From positions 62,001-126,000 of the forward strand of contig NZ_JAHBBH010000004.1 of NCBI RefSeq assembly GCF_019331735.1: a stretch of DNA of 64,000 nt. The letters run 5' to 3'. This document shows positions 52,929 through 62,405 of the stretch, one piece after another. Below the pieces are notes generated by a model that was not told the origin of the DNA, did not search any database, and saw nothing but the letters and a program-made list of their open reading frames with translations. Source of the DNA: Bifidobacterium miconis. GTDB taxonomy: Bacteria; Actinomycetota; Actinomycetes; Actinomycetales; Bifidobacteriaceae. The first letter of the stretch is position 1. Every line of letters starts with the position of its first letter. The position numbers and the translations under genes are program-made.

Positions 52929-53584
52929 GCGCCCAGTCCCCCGCCGTTCATGTGCAGCGCGCGGCGGATCACCGACTGCGGGATCACGCCTTCGCGCAGG
53001 ATGTCGATGCCGTCGCGCGACAGCGGGTTCGCGGCGACGACGGTGCTGGCGACGTGGCCCTGCGTGGGACCGCCGTCAAGGTAGAGGTCCACGAGGTCTC
53101 CGAGCGCCGCTTCGGCCTCTTCGACGGTCTGCGCGCTTTCCTCGCCGGAGCGGTTCGCGCTCGACGCGGCGAGCGGGCCAAGCGCATTGAGCACGCGCAG
53201 CGTGACCGCGGAATTCGGGATGCGGATCCCCTGCGTTTTGGCGCCCTGCGGGGTCGGGTTGAGGGTTTTCAGGTCGCAATCCCCGCGCGCCACGGCGATC
53301 GGCGAAAACGCGCCGGGCATGAACTGGGCGGCAAGCCGGTTGAGCGGCGCGGGCAGGTCGAGGCCGAGCTGGTCGAGCTGGTCGGTGTCGGCGAGCAGCA
53401 CCTGCAGGGCCTTGAAGCGCGGGCGGCGCTTGGCTTCGTACACCTTGGCGATGGCCGCCTCGTTGCGCGGGTCGCATGCCACGCCGTACACCGTGTCGGT
53501 CGGGATCACGACCAGCCCGCCGGCGGCTATGATCCGCCGCGCCTTCTCCAGCGACTCATCGGTTACCGTGCATACCGCGCTCAT
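52925..53584 (-). CDS. tsaC: L-threonylcarbamoyladenylate synthase (TsaC/YrdC/Sua5)
   Basis: The 219-residue protein makes threonylcarbamoyl-AMP for the t6A37 tRNA modification. It shows the family opening GGLVVIPTDTVYGVACDPRNE, the KRRPRFKALQVLL loop (usually KxRP), RIPNSAV and PLAASSANRSGE, plus the last DGGPTQGHVASTVV strand. AGGAGGAAGC precedes the ATG at 53584. The gene is coupled to the wecA-like gene. The tsaC-wecA pair after prfA-prmC is normal for the genus; here an acetyltransferase gene lies between prmC and tsaC. Confidence 0.94.
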   Translation of the reverse strand: MSAVCTVTDESLEKARRIIAAGGLVVIPTDTVYGVACDPRNEAAIAKVYEAKRRPRFKALQVLLADTDQLDQLGLDLPAPLNRLAAQFMPGAFSPIAVARGDCDLKTLNPTPQGAKTQGIRIPNSAVTLRVLNALGPLAASSANRSGEESAQTVEEAEAALGDLVDLYLDGGPTQGHVASTVVAANPLSRDGIDILREGVIPQSVIRRALHMNGGGLGA

Positions 53585-53846
53585 GCTTCCTCCTGACGTT
53601 TCAACCCCATCATTGCACCATTGCGCCCCGACCGGCAACGACTGGGCCCTAGGTCTCGGCGAATGCGAGCTGTCTGGGCCGGCACGGACCCGTGAAGCCG
53701 ACTGAGTTCGCACCCATTGTTCACACGGCCGCGGCACCGGCGTCTCCCGCTCGAGCCGGCGTCTCTGCGACGGCCTACCATGTACGGTCGTACATCTAAT
53801 ACTGCTGCGATATCAGCCCATCGCCAACCCAGCAAAGGAGCCACGC

Positions 53847-54521
53847 ATGACCGACAACACCGGCAACGCCATCGTCCCGCCCATCGAACCGCGCACGCCT
53901 CGCCGTTCCGAACGCGAGGAAATGCTCGACGGCAAACTGTACGACGCCGGCGACCCCGAACTGACGCGCCTGCGCGACAAGTCGGCCGACCTGTGCTCGC
54001 GGTTCAACGCGCTCCCCCGCAACGCCGCGGCCGAACGCGCCGCCGTGCTCGACGAGCTGCTGCCCGGCCACGGCGCGAACCTGAGCATGCTGGGACCGGT
54101 GTTCTTCGACTACGGCTGCCACACGAGCATCGGCGAGAACGTGTTCGCGAACTTCAACTTCACCGTGCTCGACGCCGGCCGCGTGACCATCGGCGACAAC
54201 GTGCTGTTCGGCCCGAACGTGTCGCTGCTGCCGCCCATGCACCCGATCCGCTGGCAGGACCGCAACATCCGCCTGCTGCCCGACGGCGGCGCGGTCGAAT
54301 ACGAGTATGCGCTGCCAATCACCATCGGCTCGAACTGCTGGTTCGGCGGCAACGTGACCGTGATCGGCGGCGTGACGATCGGCGACGGCTGCGTGATCGG
54401 CGCCGGCTCGGTCGTCGTCAAGGACATTCCGGCCAATTCGGTGGCCGTGGGCAATCCCGCGCGCGTCGTGCGCACGATCACCGACGCGGACGCTTCCGTA
54501 TATCAGGAGTATGCGCGATAA
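53847..54521 (+). CDS. Maltose/galactoside-type O-acetyltransferase
   Basis: The 224-residue hexapeptide-repeat (left-handed beta helix) acetyltransferase resembles Maa/LacA: HTSIGENVFANFNFTVLDAGRVTIGDNVLFGPNVSLL, the MHPIRWQDRN loop with the catalytic-type His, and the SNCWFGGNVTVIGGVTIGDGCVIGAGSVVVKDIPANSVAVGNPARVVR end. It would acetylate a sugar hydroxyl using acetyl-CoA. AAAGGAGCCACGC precedes the ATG. It is on the opposite strand to its neighbours, dividing prmC from tsaC, and is likely a later insertion into a conserved block. Confidence 0.9.
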   Translation: MTDNTGNAIVPPIEPRTPRRSEREEMLDGKLYDAGDPELTRLRDKSADLCSRFNALPRNAAAERAAVLDELLPGHGANLSMLGPVFFDYGCHTSIGENVFANFNFTVLDAGRVTIGDNVLFGPNVSLLPPMHPIRWQDRNIRLLPDGGAVEYEYALPITIGSNCWFGGNVTVIGGVTIGDGCVIGAGSVVVKDIPANSVAVGNPARVVRTITDADASVYQEYAR

Positions 54522-54543
54522 GCCGCTACACATAACGAAGATA

Positions 54544-54583
54544 GCTTATTGAGAATGGCTTAATTCCGCCATTCTCAATAAGC
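54544..54583. terminator. 16-bp perfect hairpin between convergent genes
   Basis: GCTTATTGAGAATGGC and its complement are separated by 8 nt. It serves both the acetyltransferase gene and prmC. Confidence 0.8.
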
Positions 54584-54604
54584 CATCCCGCTTACGCGCA
54601 GCGG

Positions 54605-55495
54605 TTACCCAAGTACTCCAAACAAAAAGCGCGGCCGTCCCGTCCAATCGTTTTCGGTGCGCGCCTCGGTGAAACCGTTGGCGTGCGCGAAGGCGGCGAG
54701 CCGGTCGCCCTGCGAAATGTCGTGTTCCATGACGAGCGCGCCGCCGGGACGCAACAGTTTCGCCGCGCGCATGATGATCCGCTCGGGGATGAGCACGCCG
54801 TCCGCGGACCCGCCGTACAGGGCGAGGTCGGGATCATGGTCGCGTACTTCCGGCTGTTCGGGAATGTCCGCGAGCGGCACGTACGGCGGGTTCGTGATGA
54901 CGAGGTCGATGGTGCCGTCAAGCTGCGGCAGGGTGAGCGGGCTGGTCGCGTCGCCCTGTTCGAGCGTGTAGTTGTAGCCGGCCAGCGGGTCGCGCCTGGC
55001 GACGGCGTCGCGGTTGCGTTCGGTCCACCGGTACGCGTCCGGGGAAAGTTCCACGGCCCACACCTGCGCGCCGCGCACTTCGGTGACGACGGACAGGCCG
55101 ATCGCGCCGGAGCCGGCGCACAGATCGACCACGCGCGGCGTCGCGATGCGGTTGCGCGTCAGCCAGTCAAGCCCGGCCTGCACCACGGTTTCGGTCTCCG
55201 GCCGCGGAATGAACACGCCCGGCCCGACAGCCAAGTCAAGATAGCGGAACGGCGCATGCCCGACGATGTACTGCAACGGCTCGCGCCTCGCACGCCGCTC
55301 GGTCATCTCACGAAAGCGGGCGGCGGCCTTCTCGTCGAGCGGCCACTCGTCGCCCATGAGCATCGCCTTGTCCACATCGCGCAGCTCGCGCCCGGCCGCC
55401 TCGGCCAGCAGCAGCTTCGCATCATGCTCGGGCGTATCCACCCCGGCCGCGCGCAGCGTCCCCGCCACGTCCCGAATCACATCAGCAACAGTCAC
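54605..55495 (-). CDS. prmC: Release factor glutamine methyltransferase
   Basis: The 296-residue SAM-dependent methyltransferase methylates the GGQ glutamine of release factors. It has the SAM loop VVDLCAGSGAIGLSV and the signature NPPY in DLVITNPPYVPLAD that contacts the glutamine, after a ~75-residue helical N-terminal domain. The start is a GTG 6 nt after the prfA stop, with a weak ribosome site, so it is probably coupled to prfA, its substrate gene. Confidence 0.94.
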   Translation of the reverse strand: MTVADVIRDVAGTLRAAGVDTPEHDAKLLLAEAAGRELRDVDKAMLMGDEWPLDEKAAARFREMTERRARREPLQYIVGHAPFRYLDLAVGPGVFIPRPETETVVQAGLDWLTRNRIATPRVVDLCAGSGAIGLSVVTEVRGAQVWAVELSPDAYRWTERNRDAVARRDPLAGYNYTLEQGDATSPLTLPQLDGTIDLVITNPPYVPLADIPEQPEVRDHDPDLALYGGSADGVLIPERIIMRAAKLLRPGGALVMEHDISQGDRLAAFAHANGFTEARTENDWTGRPRFLFGVLG

Positions 55496-55501
55496 GGCCC
55501 G

Positions 55502-56590
55502 CTACTTCTGGTTGGCGAGGCGCTCGGCTTCGTCGGCCTGGATGTCCGAGTCGATCACGGCCTGCAGGTCGCCGTTGAGCACCGCGTCGAGGTTGTACGC
55601 CTTGTAGTTCGTGCGGTGGTCGACGATGCGGTTCTCCGGGAAGTTGTACGTGCGGATGCGTTCGGAACGGTCGAGCGAGCGCACCTGCGAGTGGCGCATG
55701 TCGGCGGCTTCGGCGGCCTCCTGCTCGTGCTTCATGGCGAGCAGGCGCGACTTGAGCACGCGCAGCGCGGCCGCACGGTTCTGGATCTGCGACTTCTCGT
55801 CCTGCATGTTCACGGTGATGCCAGTGGGGATGTGGGTCATGCGCACCGCGGAGTACGTGGTGTTGACCGACTGGCCGCCGGGGCCGGAGCTCATGAAGAT
55901 GTCGATCTTGAGGTCCTTCGGATCGATTTCGATCTCGTCGTCGTCCTCGTCGGCTTCCGGGAAGACGATCACGCCGGCCGCGGAGGTCTGGATGCGGCCC
56001 TGCGATTCGGTGACGGGGATGCGCTGGACGCGGTGCACGCCGCCCTCGTACTTGAGCGAGGCCCACACGCCGTCTTCCGGCGCGGGCGTGCCCTTGGCTC
56101 GGATGGCGATCTGCACGTCCTTGACGCCGCCGAGCTCGGTGGTGTTCTCGGACTGCACGGTGACGGTCCAGCCACGCTTTTCCGCGTATCGCGTGTACAT
56201 GCGCAGCAGGTCGCCGGCGAACAGCGCCGCCTCTTCGCCGCCGGTGCCGGCCTTGATTTCCATGATCGTGTCGCGCGCGTCATCCGGGTCGCGCGGGATG
56301 AGCGCGGTGCGGAGCTTCTCCTCGGCGGCCGGCAGCTCGGCTTCGAGCCGCTTGGCCTCTTCGGCGAAGTCCTCGTCCTCGCCGGCCATGTCGCGGGCGG
56401 CTTCAAGATCGTCGCGGATCTGCAGGTAGGTCTTGTATGCGGACACGATGCCGCCGAGTTCGGCGTGGCGACGGCCCAGTTTGCGGATTTTTTCGGGGTC
56501 GGATGCGACCGACGGGTCCGCCATCTTCGCCTCGAGGTCCTGATACTCCTCAAGCGCGGTCTGCGCGGCGGGGAATTGTTCGTCTGCCAT
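55502..56590 (-). CDS. prfA: Peptide chain release factor 1
   Basis: The 362-residue release factor recognises UAA and UAG. The GGQ loop is visible in [17 protein letters not shown] and the N-terminal helical domain is complete. AAGGACAGTC precedes the ATG at 56590. It is followed by prmC, which modifies its GGQ glutamine. Upstream, rpmE is on the same strand with a strong terminator between. Confidence 0.95.
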   Translation of the reverse strand: MADEQFPAAQTALEEYQDLEAKMADPSVASDPEKIRKLGRRHAELGGIVSAYKTYLQIRDDLEAARDMAGEDEDFAEEAKRLEAELPAAEEKLRTALIPRDPDDARDTIMEIKAGTGGEEAALFAGDLLRMYTRYAEKRGWTVTVQSENTTELGGVKDVQIAIRAKGTPAPEDGVWASLKYEGGVHRVQRIPVTESQGRIQTSAAGVIVFPEADEDDDEIEIDPKDLKIDIFMSSGPGGQSVNTTYSAVRMTHIPTGITVNMQDEKSQIQNRAAALRVLKSRLLAMKHEQEAAEAADMRHSQVRSLDRSERIRTYNFPENRIVDHRTNYKAYNLDAVLNGDLQAVIDSDIQADEAERLANQK

Positions 56591-56678
56591 GACTGTCCTT
56601 ACTTGACTTGCCTTACGGGTGCTGCGTGTACGCGCGCCGCCGACGACGTGCGGTTCGAACTGATCGGGGCTGAATATA

Positions 56679-56747
56679 CAAAAACGCCAGTCCGCGTGCG
56701 GTGTCGCGGGTCGCCGAAGCGACGCCGGACCGCACGGACTGGCGTTG
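56679..56747 (-). terminator. Intrinsic terminator of rpmE
   Basis: A long stem (AACGCCAGTCCG with its complement CGGACTGGCGTT, plus inner GTGCGG/CCGCAC pairs) is followed by TTTTTG on the minus strand. Confidence 0.8.
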
Positions 56748-56753
56748 GAGAAG

Positions 56754-56966
56754 CTACTTGGCCTTCTTGCCGTAGCGACGCTCGAAGCGAGCGACGCGGC
56801 CACCGGTGTCCATGATCTTCTGCTTGCCGGTGTAGAACGGGTGGCACTGCGAGCAGACGTCGACCGTCATGTGGTCGCCCTTGTAGGTGGAACGGGTGAC
56901 GAAGGTGTTGCCGCACGAGCACAGGACTTCGACGGCATGGTAATCGGGATGGATTCCCTGCTTCAT
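56754..56966 (-). CDS. rpmE: Ribosomal protein bL31, zinc-binding type
   Basis: The 70-residue protein has both CxC and CxxC pairs (LCSCGNTF and [14 protein letters not shown]), the zinc-binding form of L31. AGGAGACACACC precedes the ATG. It lies upstream of prfA, the usual place in the genus, but with its own strong terminator. Confidence 0.96.
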   Translation of the reverse strand: MKQGIHPDYHAVEVLCSCGNTFVTRSTYKGDHMTVDVCSQCHPFYTGKQKIMDTGGRVARFERRYGKKAK

Positions 56967-57047
56967 GGTGTGTCTCCTAAGGATTCGGGGGACCCGGGTC
57001 GTCGCGCCCCTATGGCCGACGTGAACCGGAACCTATGGGAATATACG

Positions 57048-57079
57048 CGGGGGTGCGGACAGGACAGTCCGCACCCCCG
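57048..57079 (-). terminator. 13-bp perfect hairpin after the tRNA
   Basis: CGGGGGTGCGGAC and its complement enclose AGGACA, 14 nt downstream of the tRNA on the minus strand. It has no T-run; probably terminates the tRNA transcript. Confidence 0.65.
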
Positions 57080-57092
57080 ATGCATATGCGAG

Positions 57093-57166
57093 TGGGGCCG
57101 CAGGGGCTTGAACCCTGGACCGGGCGATTATGAGTCGCATGCTCTAACCGACTGAGCTACGGCCCC
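57093..57166 (-). tRNA. tRNA with CAT anticodon (elongator Met, or Ile2)
   Basis: The 74-nt gene folds as a cloverleaf: acceptor GGGGCCG/CGGCCCC with discriminator A, a D arm GCTC..GAGC, an anticodon loop CTCATAA with anticodon CAT, and a T arm CAGGG-TTCAAGC-CCCTG. It is not the initiator type. The CCA end is not encoded. Met is more likely; an Ile2 tRNA modified by lysidine cannot be ruled out by eye. Confidence 0.93.
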
Positions 57167-57304
57167 ACGTCGGTTGCGCGACCGCGAATCGAGAGGCGCA
57201 AAAACCGACCTCGCCAGTGTAGCAAAACACTCCCCCGACACGCGACGCCCGGTTCGTAACCGCCGCCGCCAGCCGGCCGACGGCCGACGATCATGCGCCC
57301 GCCG

Positions 57305-58063
57305 TCAGGCGTCCACCGTTTTCCGCCCGGGCAGGTCGCGGCCCGAGGCGAGCCGGTCGAGCACGCCGGTGCGTCCGATCGCCAGATACAGGAACCAGCT
57401 CATCACGCCGGCGACCAGCACGCCGCTGATCATTTCGGAGATCATGTGCACGATGCCGCGCGGGCTGAACGGCGCGACGCCCTGGAAGTAGAAGAACAGC
57501 AGGTACAGGCCGTACGTGAGCGCGGTGAACGCGCCGGACGCGATGGACAGCGGCAGGTTGAACTTGCGGTAGCGCGCGATCGCGAACGGAATGTCGGCCG
57601 AAATGCCTTCGAGCAGCGCGGCGATGAGGATGGAGACGACGGAGAACCGGTTGCCGATGAGCGCTTCGGCGAGCGCGCCGACGAGGTTGACGTAGACGGC
57701 GGCGCCGGGCTTGCGCAGGATGAGTAGCGCGAGCGGTCCGGAGAAGTACCAGAATCCGTGGAACAGGCTCATGAGTCCGGGCAGGATCGCGCTGAGCAGC
57801 GACGAGACGGGCGTGTACGCGAAGTCGAACGCCCAGAAGACGAGTCCGCAGGCGACGCCGAGCGCGGCGCCGACGGCGATGTCCTGCGGCTTCCAGCGCA
57901 GTCGGGACAGCTCGTTGACGGCGGCGACGGCGGACGCCGCGGCGCGGTCGGACATGTCGGCGGCGCCGTTGGCCGACGTGACCGCGGTCGTTGCGGTACG
58001 CACAGAGGAACGGTTGGGAACGGAAGGATTGGGATTGGTTGTTGCGTCGGTGTTGCCTGACAT
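57305..58063 (-). CDS. YkoE-type ECF transporter S component (thiamine/HMP-related)
   Basis: The 252-residue membrane protein has a disordered Ala/Thr/Asn-rich head (~1-55) and then ~6 hydrophobic segments with the YkoE-like pattern (RWKPQDIAVGAALGVACGLVFWAFDF, LRKPGAAVYVNLVGALAEALIGN, GISADIPFAIARYRKFN). YkoE is the substrate-specific part of an ECF-type transporter for a thiamine precursor. AGGAGACAGCC precedes the ATG. The partner ykoDC genes are not in the window, and I see no TPP riboswitch upstream. Confidence 0.82.
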   Translation of the reverse strand: MSGNTDATTNPNPSVPNRSSVRTATTAVTSANGAADMSDRAAASAVAAVNELSRLRWKPQDIAVGAALGVACGLVFWAFDFAYTPVSSLLSAILPGLMSLFHGFWYFSGPLALLILRKPGAAVYVNLVGALAEALIGNRFSVVSILIAALLEGISADIPFAIARYRKFNLPLSIASGAFTALTYGLYLLFFYFQGVAPFSPRGIVHMISEMISGVLVAGVMSWFLYLAIGRTGVLDRLASGRDLPGRKTVDA

Positions 58064-58231
58064 GGCTGTCTCCTGACTCGGGATCGCGCACAGTGATGAC
58101 GAAGATCGGCCGGCGCGGACCTGACCGCCACGGACGCCGACTTCAGGCGTTCCTTGACCTGCGCGATTCGGGCGGGAACGCCGCACGACACCATAGCAGA
58201 CGCGACCGTCGCGCGTGTTACACTGATACCA

Positions 58232-58250
58232 TAGTTTAATCATCTAACTA
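58232..58250 (+). promoter_or_regulatory. Operator-like palindrome before xylB
   Basis: TAGTTTAATCATCTAACTA, an imperfect palindrome (TAGTTTA/TAACTA), lies in the promoter region. The shape fits a ROK/XylR-type repressor site, known for xylose genes; the regulator gene is not here. Confidence 0.45.
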
Positions 58251-58291
58251 AATAGCCGCATGTGAAGGCGGCAACCTGCAAGGAGGCAATC

Positions 58292-59803
58292 ATGTCCCGA
58301 ATCCTCGTGGCGGGCGTCGATACGTCCACCCAGTCCACCAAGGTCCGCGTCACCGACGCCGAGACCGGCAAGCTCGTGCGCTTCGGCCAGGCCAGGCACC
58401 CCGACGGCACCAGCTGCGATCCGAACGCGTGGTGGGAGGCGTTCCTCGAAGCCAAGGACCAGGCGGGCGGACTCGACGACGTCGCCGCGCTCGCGGTGGG
58501 AGGCCAGCAGCACGGCATGGTGCTGCTCGACCGGCAGGGCCGCGTGGTGCGCGACGCGCTGCTGTGGAACGACACCCGCTCCGCCCCCGACGCCGAACGG
58601 CTCATCGCCGAACTGGGCGTCGCCGGCAAGGCCGCGGACGGTTCCGAGGACGACTTGTCCGACGACGCGACGCTGCGCGGCCGTCAGCGCTGGGTCAGGG
58701 CCGTCGGATCGTCGCTCGTCGCGTCGCTGACGATCACCAAGATCGCGTGGGTCGCCGCGAACGAGCCGGACAACGCGGCGCGCGTCGCCGCGATCTGCCT
58801 GCCGCACGACTGGCTGAGCTGGCGCATCGCCGGCCACGGTCCGGTCGCCGACGACGCAGCCGACGACGCGACCGCCGACCTGGCCGCGCTGTTCACCGAT
58901 CGTTCCGACGCGTCCGGCACCGGATATTTCGACTCCGCGACGAACGCATACCGCATGGATCTGTTCAAGCTCGCGTTCGGTCGCGACGACGTGACGCTGC
59001 CGCGCGTGCTCGGCCCGACCGCAACGGGCGCGGTCGCCGATCCGTCGGTCGCCGGCAGGGACGTGCCCGGTGGCTGCATCATCGCGCCGGGCGGCGGCGA
59101 CAACGCGATGGCGTCGCTGGGACTCAACATGGGCGTCGGCGACGTGTCGATCAGCCTCGGCACGTCGGGCGTGGCCGCGGCCGTCTCCCCCGTGCCAGCG
59201 TACGACATGACCGCGTCCGTGACCGGTTTCGCCGACTGCACCGGCCATTGGCTGCCGCTCGCCTGCACGATCAACGGCTCGCGCATCGCCGACGCCGGCC
59301 GCGCGGCGCTCGGCGTCAGCTACGACGAACTGGCCGATCTGGCCGCGCAGTCGGTGCCGGGCGCGGAGGGCGTCACGCTCATCCCGTACTTCGACGGCGA
59401 GCGCACGCCGAACCGGCCGGACGCGACGGCCACGCTGCACGGCATGACGCTCAAGAACACCACGAAGGCGAACATCGCCCGCGCGTTCGTCGAGGGACTG
59501 CTGTGCTCGCAGCGCGACTGCCTCGAACTGGTCAGGGGCCTCGGCGTGGACGTCAAGCGCATTCTGCTCATCGGCGGCGGCGCGAGGTCGGCGGCCGTGC
59601 GCGCGTACGCGCCGGGCATCTTCGGCATGGACGTGGTGCTGCCGGCAACCGACGAATACGTGGCGATCGGCGCGGCCCGTCAGGCCGCGTGGGTGCTGTC
59701 GGGCGAGGCGGAGCCGCCGGCGTGGCCGCTGTCCGTCGACGGCACGCTCACCGGCGAGCCGACGCCGGAAGTGTACGAGCAGTACGCCCGCTATCGCGGC
59801 TGA
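58292..59803 (+). CDS. xylB: Xylulokinase
   Basis: The 503-residue FGGY-family kinase phosphorylates D-xylulose for entry to the phosphoketolase (bifid) pathway. It has the N-terminal GVDTSTQSTKVRV phosphate loop, GQQHGMVLLDRQGRVVRDALLWNDTRS (substrate region) and the C-terminal LIGGGARSAAVRAYAPGIFG signature. Length is normal. CAAGGAGGCAATC precedes the ATG. It stands alone with an operator-like site upstream, and could finish the path from the GH39 xylosidase. Confidence 0.94.
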   Translation: MSRILVAGVDTSTQSTKVRVTDAETGKLVRFGQARHPDGTSCDPNAWWEAFLEAKDQAGGLDDVAALAVGGQQHGMVLLDRQGRVVRDALLWNDTRSAPDAERLIAELGVAGKAADGSEDDLSDDATLRGRQRWVRAVGSSLVASLTITKIAWVAANEPDNAARVAAICLPHDWLSWRIAGHGPVADDAADDATADLAALFTDRSDASGTGYFDSATNAYRMDLFKLAFGRDDVTLPRVLGPTATGAVADPSVAGRDVPGGCIIAPGGGDNAMASLGLNMGVGDVSISLGTSGVAAAVSPVPAYDMTASVTGFADCTGHWLPLACTINGSRIADAGRAALGVSYDELADLAAQSVPGAEGVTLIPYFDGERTPNRPDATATLHGMTLKNTTKANIARAFVEGLLCSQRDCLELVRGLGVDVKRILLIGGGARSAAVRAYAPGIFGMDVVLPATDEYVAIGAARQAAWVLSGEAEPPAWPLSVDGTLTGEPTPEVYEQYARYRG

Positions 59804-59827
59804 CGCGTCGACGCGCAGGTCGCCGTA

Positions 59828-59862
59828 CGTGCCGTTGTCGTGCGATGCGCGACGACGGCACG
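59828..59862 (+). terminator. Hairpin after xylB
   Basis: CGTGCCGT and GTCG pair with CGAC and ACGGCACG; a short T-run (CGCGTTTCC) follows. It lies 25 nt after the xylB stop. Confidence 0.6.
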
Positions 59863-59888
59863 CGTTTCCCCGGACAGTCGTTCCAGTG

Positions 59889-59966
59889 TTTTGTCGGACT
59901 TAATGTGACGGGTTCTGACTACCCCTCAGTCACTGCGTGACAGCTCCCCTGACAAGGGGAGCCGAG
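59889..59966 (+). repeat. Intergenic palindromic repeat, copy 4
   Basis: A full plus-strand copy between xylB and the response regulator gene. It differs from copies 2 and 3 by TGCGTGACAG in the central stem and GGTTCTGACTAC in the left part. Confidence 0.85.
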
Positions 59967-60042
59967 AAAAAATGCGGCGGTTTAAGCCCGGCAGGGCACT
60001 AGACTCGAAGGAGAGTCGGGCGAAGCCATGGAAGGGGCGGCA

Positions 60043-60873
60043 ATGGAGGCGAAGGAACCAGTGACACTGCCGGTCATCCGCGTGGGCATTGTGGACAACG
60101 ACCCGTACGCGCTGTACGGGCTCGCCGCGCAGGTCAAGGCGTGCGGCCCGCGCTTCGAGGTCACGTGGCAATGCGAGCTGGGCGCGGCCGCGTTCCAGAA
60201 GGCGCTCTCGCCGAAGCATTCCCCCGACGTGATGCTCGTCGACATGTCATTGACCGACATGCAGGGCCCCGACCTGTGCCTACAGATCCGCAAACGTTCG
60301 CGCACGATCGGCTTGATCGGCATCAGTTCGCGCCCGCTTGAACGGTATCGCGACGCGATGATCGAGGTCGGGGCGCAGGCGCTCGTCAACAAGCGCATCG
60401 CACCGCGCGCGCTCGCGCCGATCCTCGTCGCCGCGGCCGCCGGACTGCCGTATGACCCGGCAACCGCATCCGACGCATCGGCGGATACGGGCGCACCTGC
60501 GCCAGTCGATCACGCGTACCGGACGCCGCCACCGCACACGCCGTCATTCGAGCCGGTCGCAACGGCGTTCGCGCGGGTCAACGCGGGCCGATCGCGCGGC
60601 ACAACGCTGTCCATGCACGAACGAGAGGCGTTGTCACTGTATGCGGACGGTCTGAAAACCGCGCAGGTCGCCGATCGCATGGGCGTCACCGTGTCCAGCG
60701 TGCAGACGCTGGTCAACCGGGCGCGCGCGAAGCTCGGCGCGGCAAGCCTGCCGCAGGCGATCCGCATCTGCGCCGAACGTCGGCTGTTCGCCGCGCCGAC
60801 CGCTCCATCCGGCGCCGAGTCGTCCCGCGTCGAACCGTCCCATGCCGCGCCGACCGCACAGGCGACGCCATGA
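60043..60873 (+). CDS. NarL/LuxR-type response regulator
   Basis: The 276-residue response regulator has a receiver domain (acidic pair in IVDNDP, phospho-acceptor Asp67 in MLVDMSL, Lys117 in LVNKR), a ~55-residue Ala/Pro/Thr-rich linker longer than usual and a LuxR-type HTH (HEREALSLYADGLKTAQVADRMGVTVSSVQTLVNRARAKLG). The ATG at 60043 is chosen for GAAGGGG 5 nt upstream; an ATG at 60028 is possible. The stop overlaps the histidine kinase start by 4 nt. A TAGACT box lies ~45 nt upstream. Confidence 0.9.
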   Translation: MEAKEPVTLPVIRVGIVDNDPYALYGLAAQVKACGPRFEVTWQCELGAAAFQKALSPKHSPDVMLVDMSLTDMQGPDLCLQIRKRSRTIGLIGISSRPLERYRDAMIEVGAQALVNKRIAPRALAPILVAAAAGLPYDPATASDASADTGAPAPVDHAYRTPPPHTPSFEPVATAFARVNAGRSRGTTLSMHEREALSLYADGLKTAQVADRMGVTVSSVQTLVNRARAKLGAASLPQAIRICAERRLFAAPTAPSGAESSRVEPSHAAPTAQATP

Positions 60874-62405
60874 GCGGCATCCCGTCCGCCAACGAGCACG
60901 GCGGCAACGGCGTCGACCACAACGTCAACGGCATCGGCCGCAACGCCGCACATCAGACCATGCCACCGCACGCCGCGTCCGTCGCAGGCCGGCTCCTGCG
61001 CGTATCGCGCCAGCTGGCATCGCGGTATGACGAGCGCCGATGGACGACGGCGTTCGCCGCGCTGTTCGGCGCATACCTGCTGCTGGGGTCGATCGTGGGC
61101 CATATGGCCCGGTACGTGCCGATGACGTGGGGTTCGGCCGTGATCGCAGCGGTCTGCGTTGCGGCGTGTCTGCTGCTGCCCGCTCTGCCGACGGTCGGCG
61201 CGGGCGTGCTGGCGCTGGCGTGGTCGGCGACGCCGTTGGTCGGGACGATGGACGGCGTGAACGGTCAGGCCGGCAATGCGATCGGCTGGAATACCGTGGC
61301 GATGATCGGCGCGAACGGCATCGTTGCAGGCGGCGGACCGATTGCCGCGATCATGCTGCCGCCGAATCTGGAGTATGCGGCGCTGTTCGCGGTCGGCGCG
61401 GCCGTGTTCCGCGTCGGGTTGCGCTGTCTGCCAGTGCCGTTGGTCGCCATCGTCGTCCATGCCTGCGGGTCGTTCGTCGTCAACGCCCGTGCGGGCATGT
61501 TCGCCGAACCGTACGCGGGCGTCGACTTCGACGGGGTCGGAGAACTGACCTCGACGATCATCCGGTTCGCGGTGGCGGCCGTCGCCGGATACGCGCTGCG
61601 CGAGCAGATGCGGCGGCAGGCGACGGAATCGGCGCTGGAGCGCAATCGTTTGCTGTTGGAGCGCAGCCGCATGCGCGAGACGATGGCGACCGGACTGCAC
61701 GACGACGTGTCGAACAGGCTCGCGTTTCTGCTCATGGTCATGGACCGGCATACGGACAACGGCGAGCCGATCGGCGGCGACGAATTGCGGCTGATGCGCG
61801 ACGCCGCGCAGGAAGCGTACGACACGACGCGCGGCATGATCCGCGAACTCGGACGGCCGACAACTCCGGCACGCCCTGCGCAAGAACTGCGGACGACAGA
61901 GAACATGACCGGCTATCGATGGATCGGACTGATCGGCGATCGCTTGCGCGTGCACGACGCGCGCTTGTCGGAATCGGGATTCGACGGCGCCGGCCTGCCG
62001 CCGACAACCGAAACGGCACCGCCGGCGGTCGCGCGGTCCGTATTGGCGGAAACGCTGGCGTTCATCGACGAATGCTATGCGAACATCGTCCGCCATGCCG
62101 ACCCGAACAGCCCGTACATCGTCGCGGTCAACGCGACCGCCGCGCGCATCGTCGTCTCCTGCTCCGACACCGTCCGCGCCGACGCTTCCGACGAACCGAC
62201 GCGACCGATCGCGGCGCACGACGCAGCCGATCATCATGGCAACATCCAGACCTCAAACAACGACGGCCGCCACAACCACGCCGAACACGACGGCACCGGA
62301 CTGGCTCGCCATCGCGCGCTCATCGAACGCCTCGGCGGCACGCTGACCGCCTCCGCCGACGGCGACGCATGGCAGTGCGAGGCGATCATCCCCTACCGCG
62401 CGTGA
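60870..62405 (+). CDS. Sensor histidine kinase, NarX/HisKA_3 type
   Basis: The 511-residue kinase has a disordered head (~1-50), about five or six membrane helices (~residues 60-240) acting as sensor, and the HisKA_3 helix with the phospho-acceptor His277 in ATGLHDDVSNRLAF. The ATPase domain has N-box DECYANIVRHADPN and G-box DGTGLARHRALIERLGGTL, with an unusual low-complexity Asp/His/Asn-rich insert between them (~440-470). It phosphorylates the regulator encoded just before it (4-nt overlap). The signal is unknown; there is no large extracellular sensor domain. Confidence 0.88.
   Translation: MSGIPSANEHGGNGVDHNVNGIGRNAAHQTMPPHAASVAGRLLRVSRQLASRYDERRWTTAFAALFGAYLLLGSIVGHMARYVPMTWGSAVIAAVCVAACLLLPALPTVGAGVLALAWSATPLVGTMDGVNGQAGNAIGWNTVAMIGANGIVAGGGPIAAIMLPPNLEYAALFAVGAAVFRVGLRCLPVPLVAIVVHACGSFVVNARAGMFAEPYAGVDFDGVGELTSTIIRFAVAAVAGYALREQMRRQATESALERNRLLLERSRMRETMATGLHDDVSNRLAFLLMVMDRHTDNGEPIGGDELRLMRDAAQEAYDTTRGMIRELGRPTTPARPAQELRTTENMTGYRWIGLIGDRLRVHDARLSESGFDGAGLPPTTETAPPAVARSVLAETLAFIDECYANIVRHADPNSPYIVAVNATAARIVVSCSDTVRADASDEPTRPIAAHDAADHHGNIQTSNNDGRHNHAEHDGTGLARHRALIERLGGTLTASADGDAWQCEAIIPYRA

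Noticed and set aside
58064..58231. TPP riboswitch upstream of ykoE
   Set aside because: I could not find the conserved thi-box core (CTGAGA ... ACCTGA) in the upstream 170 nt.
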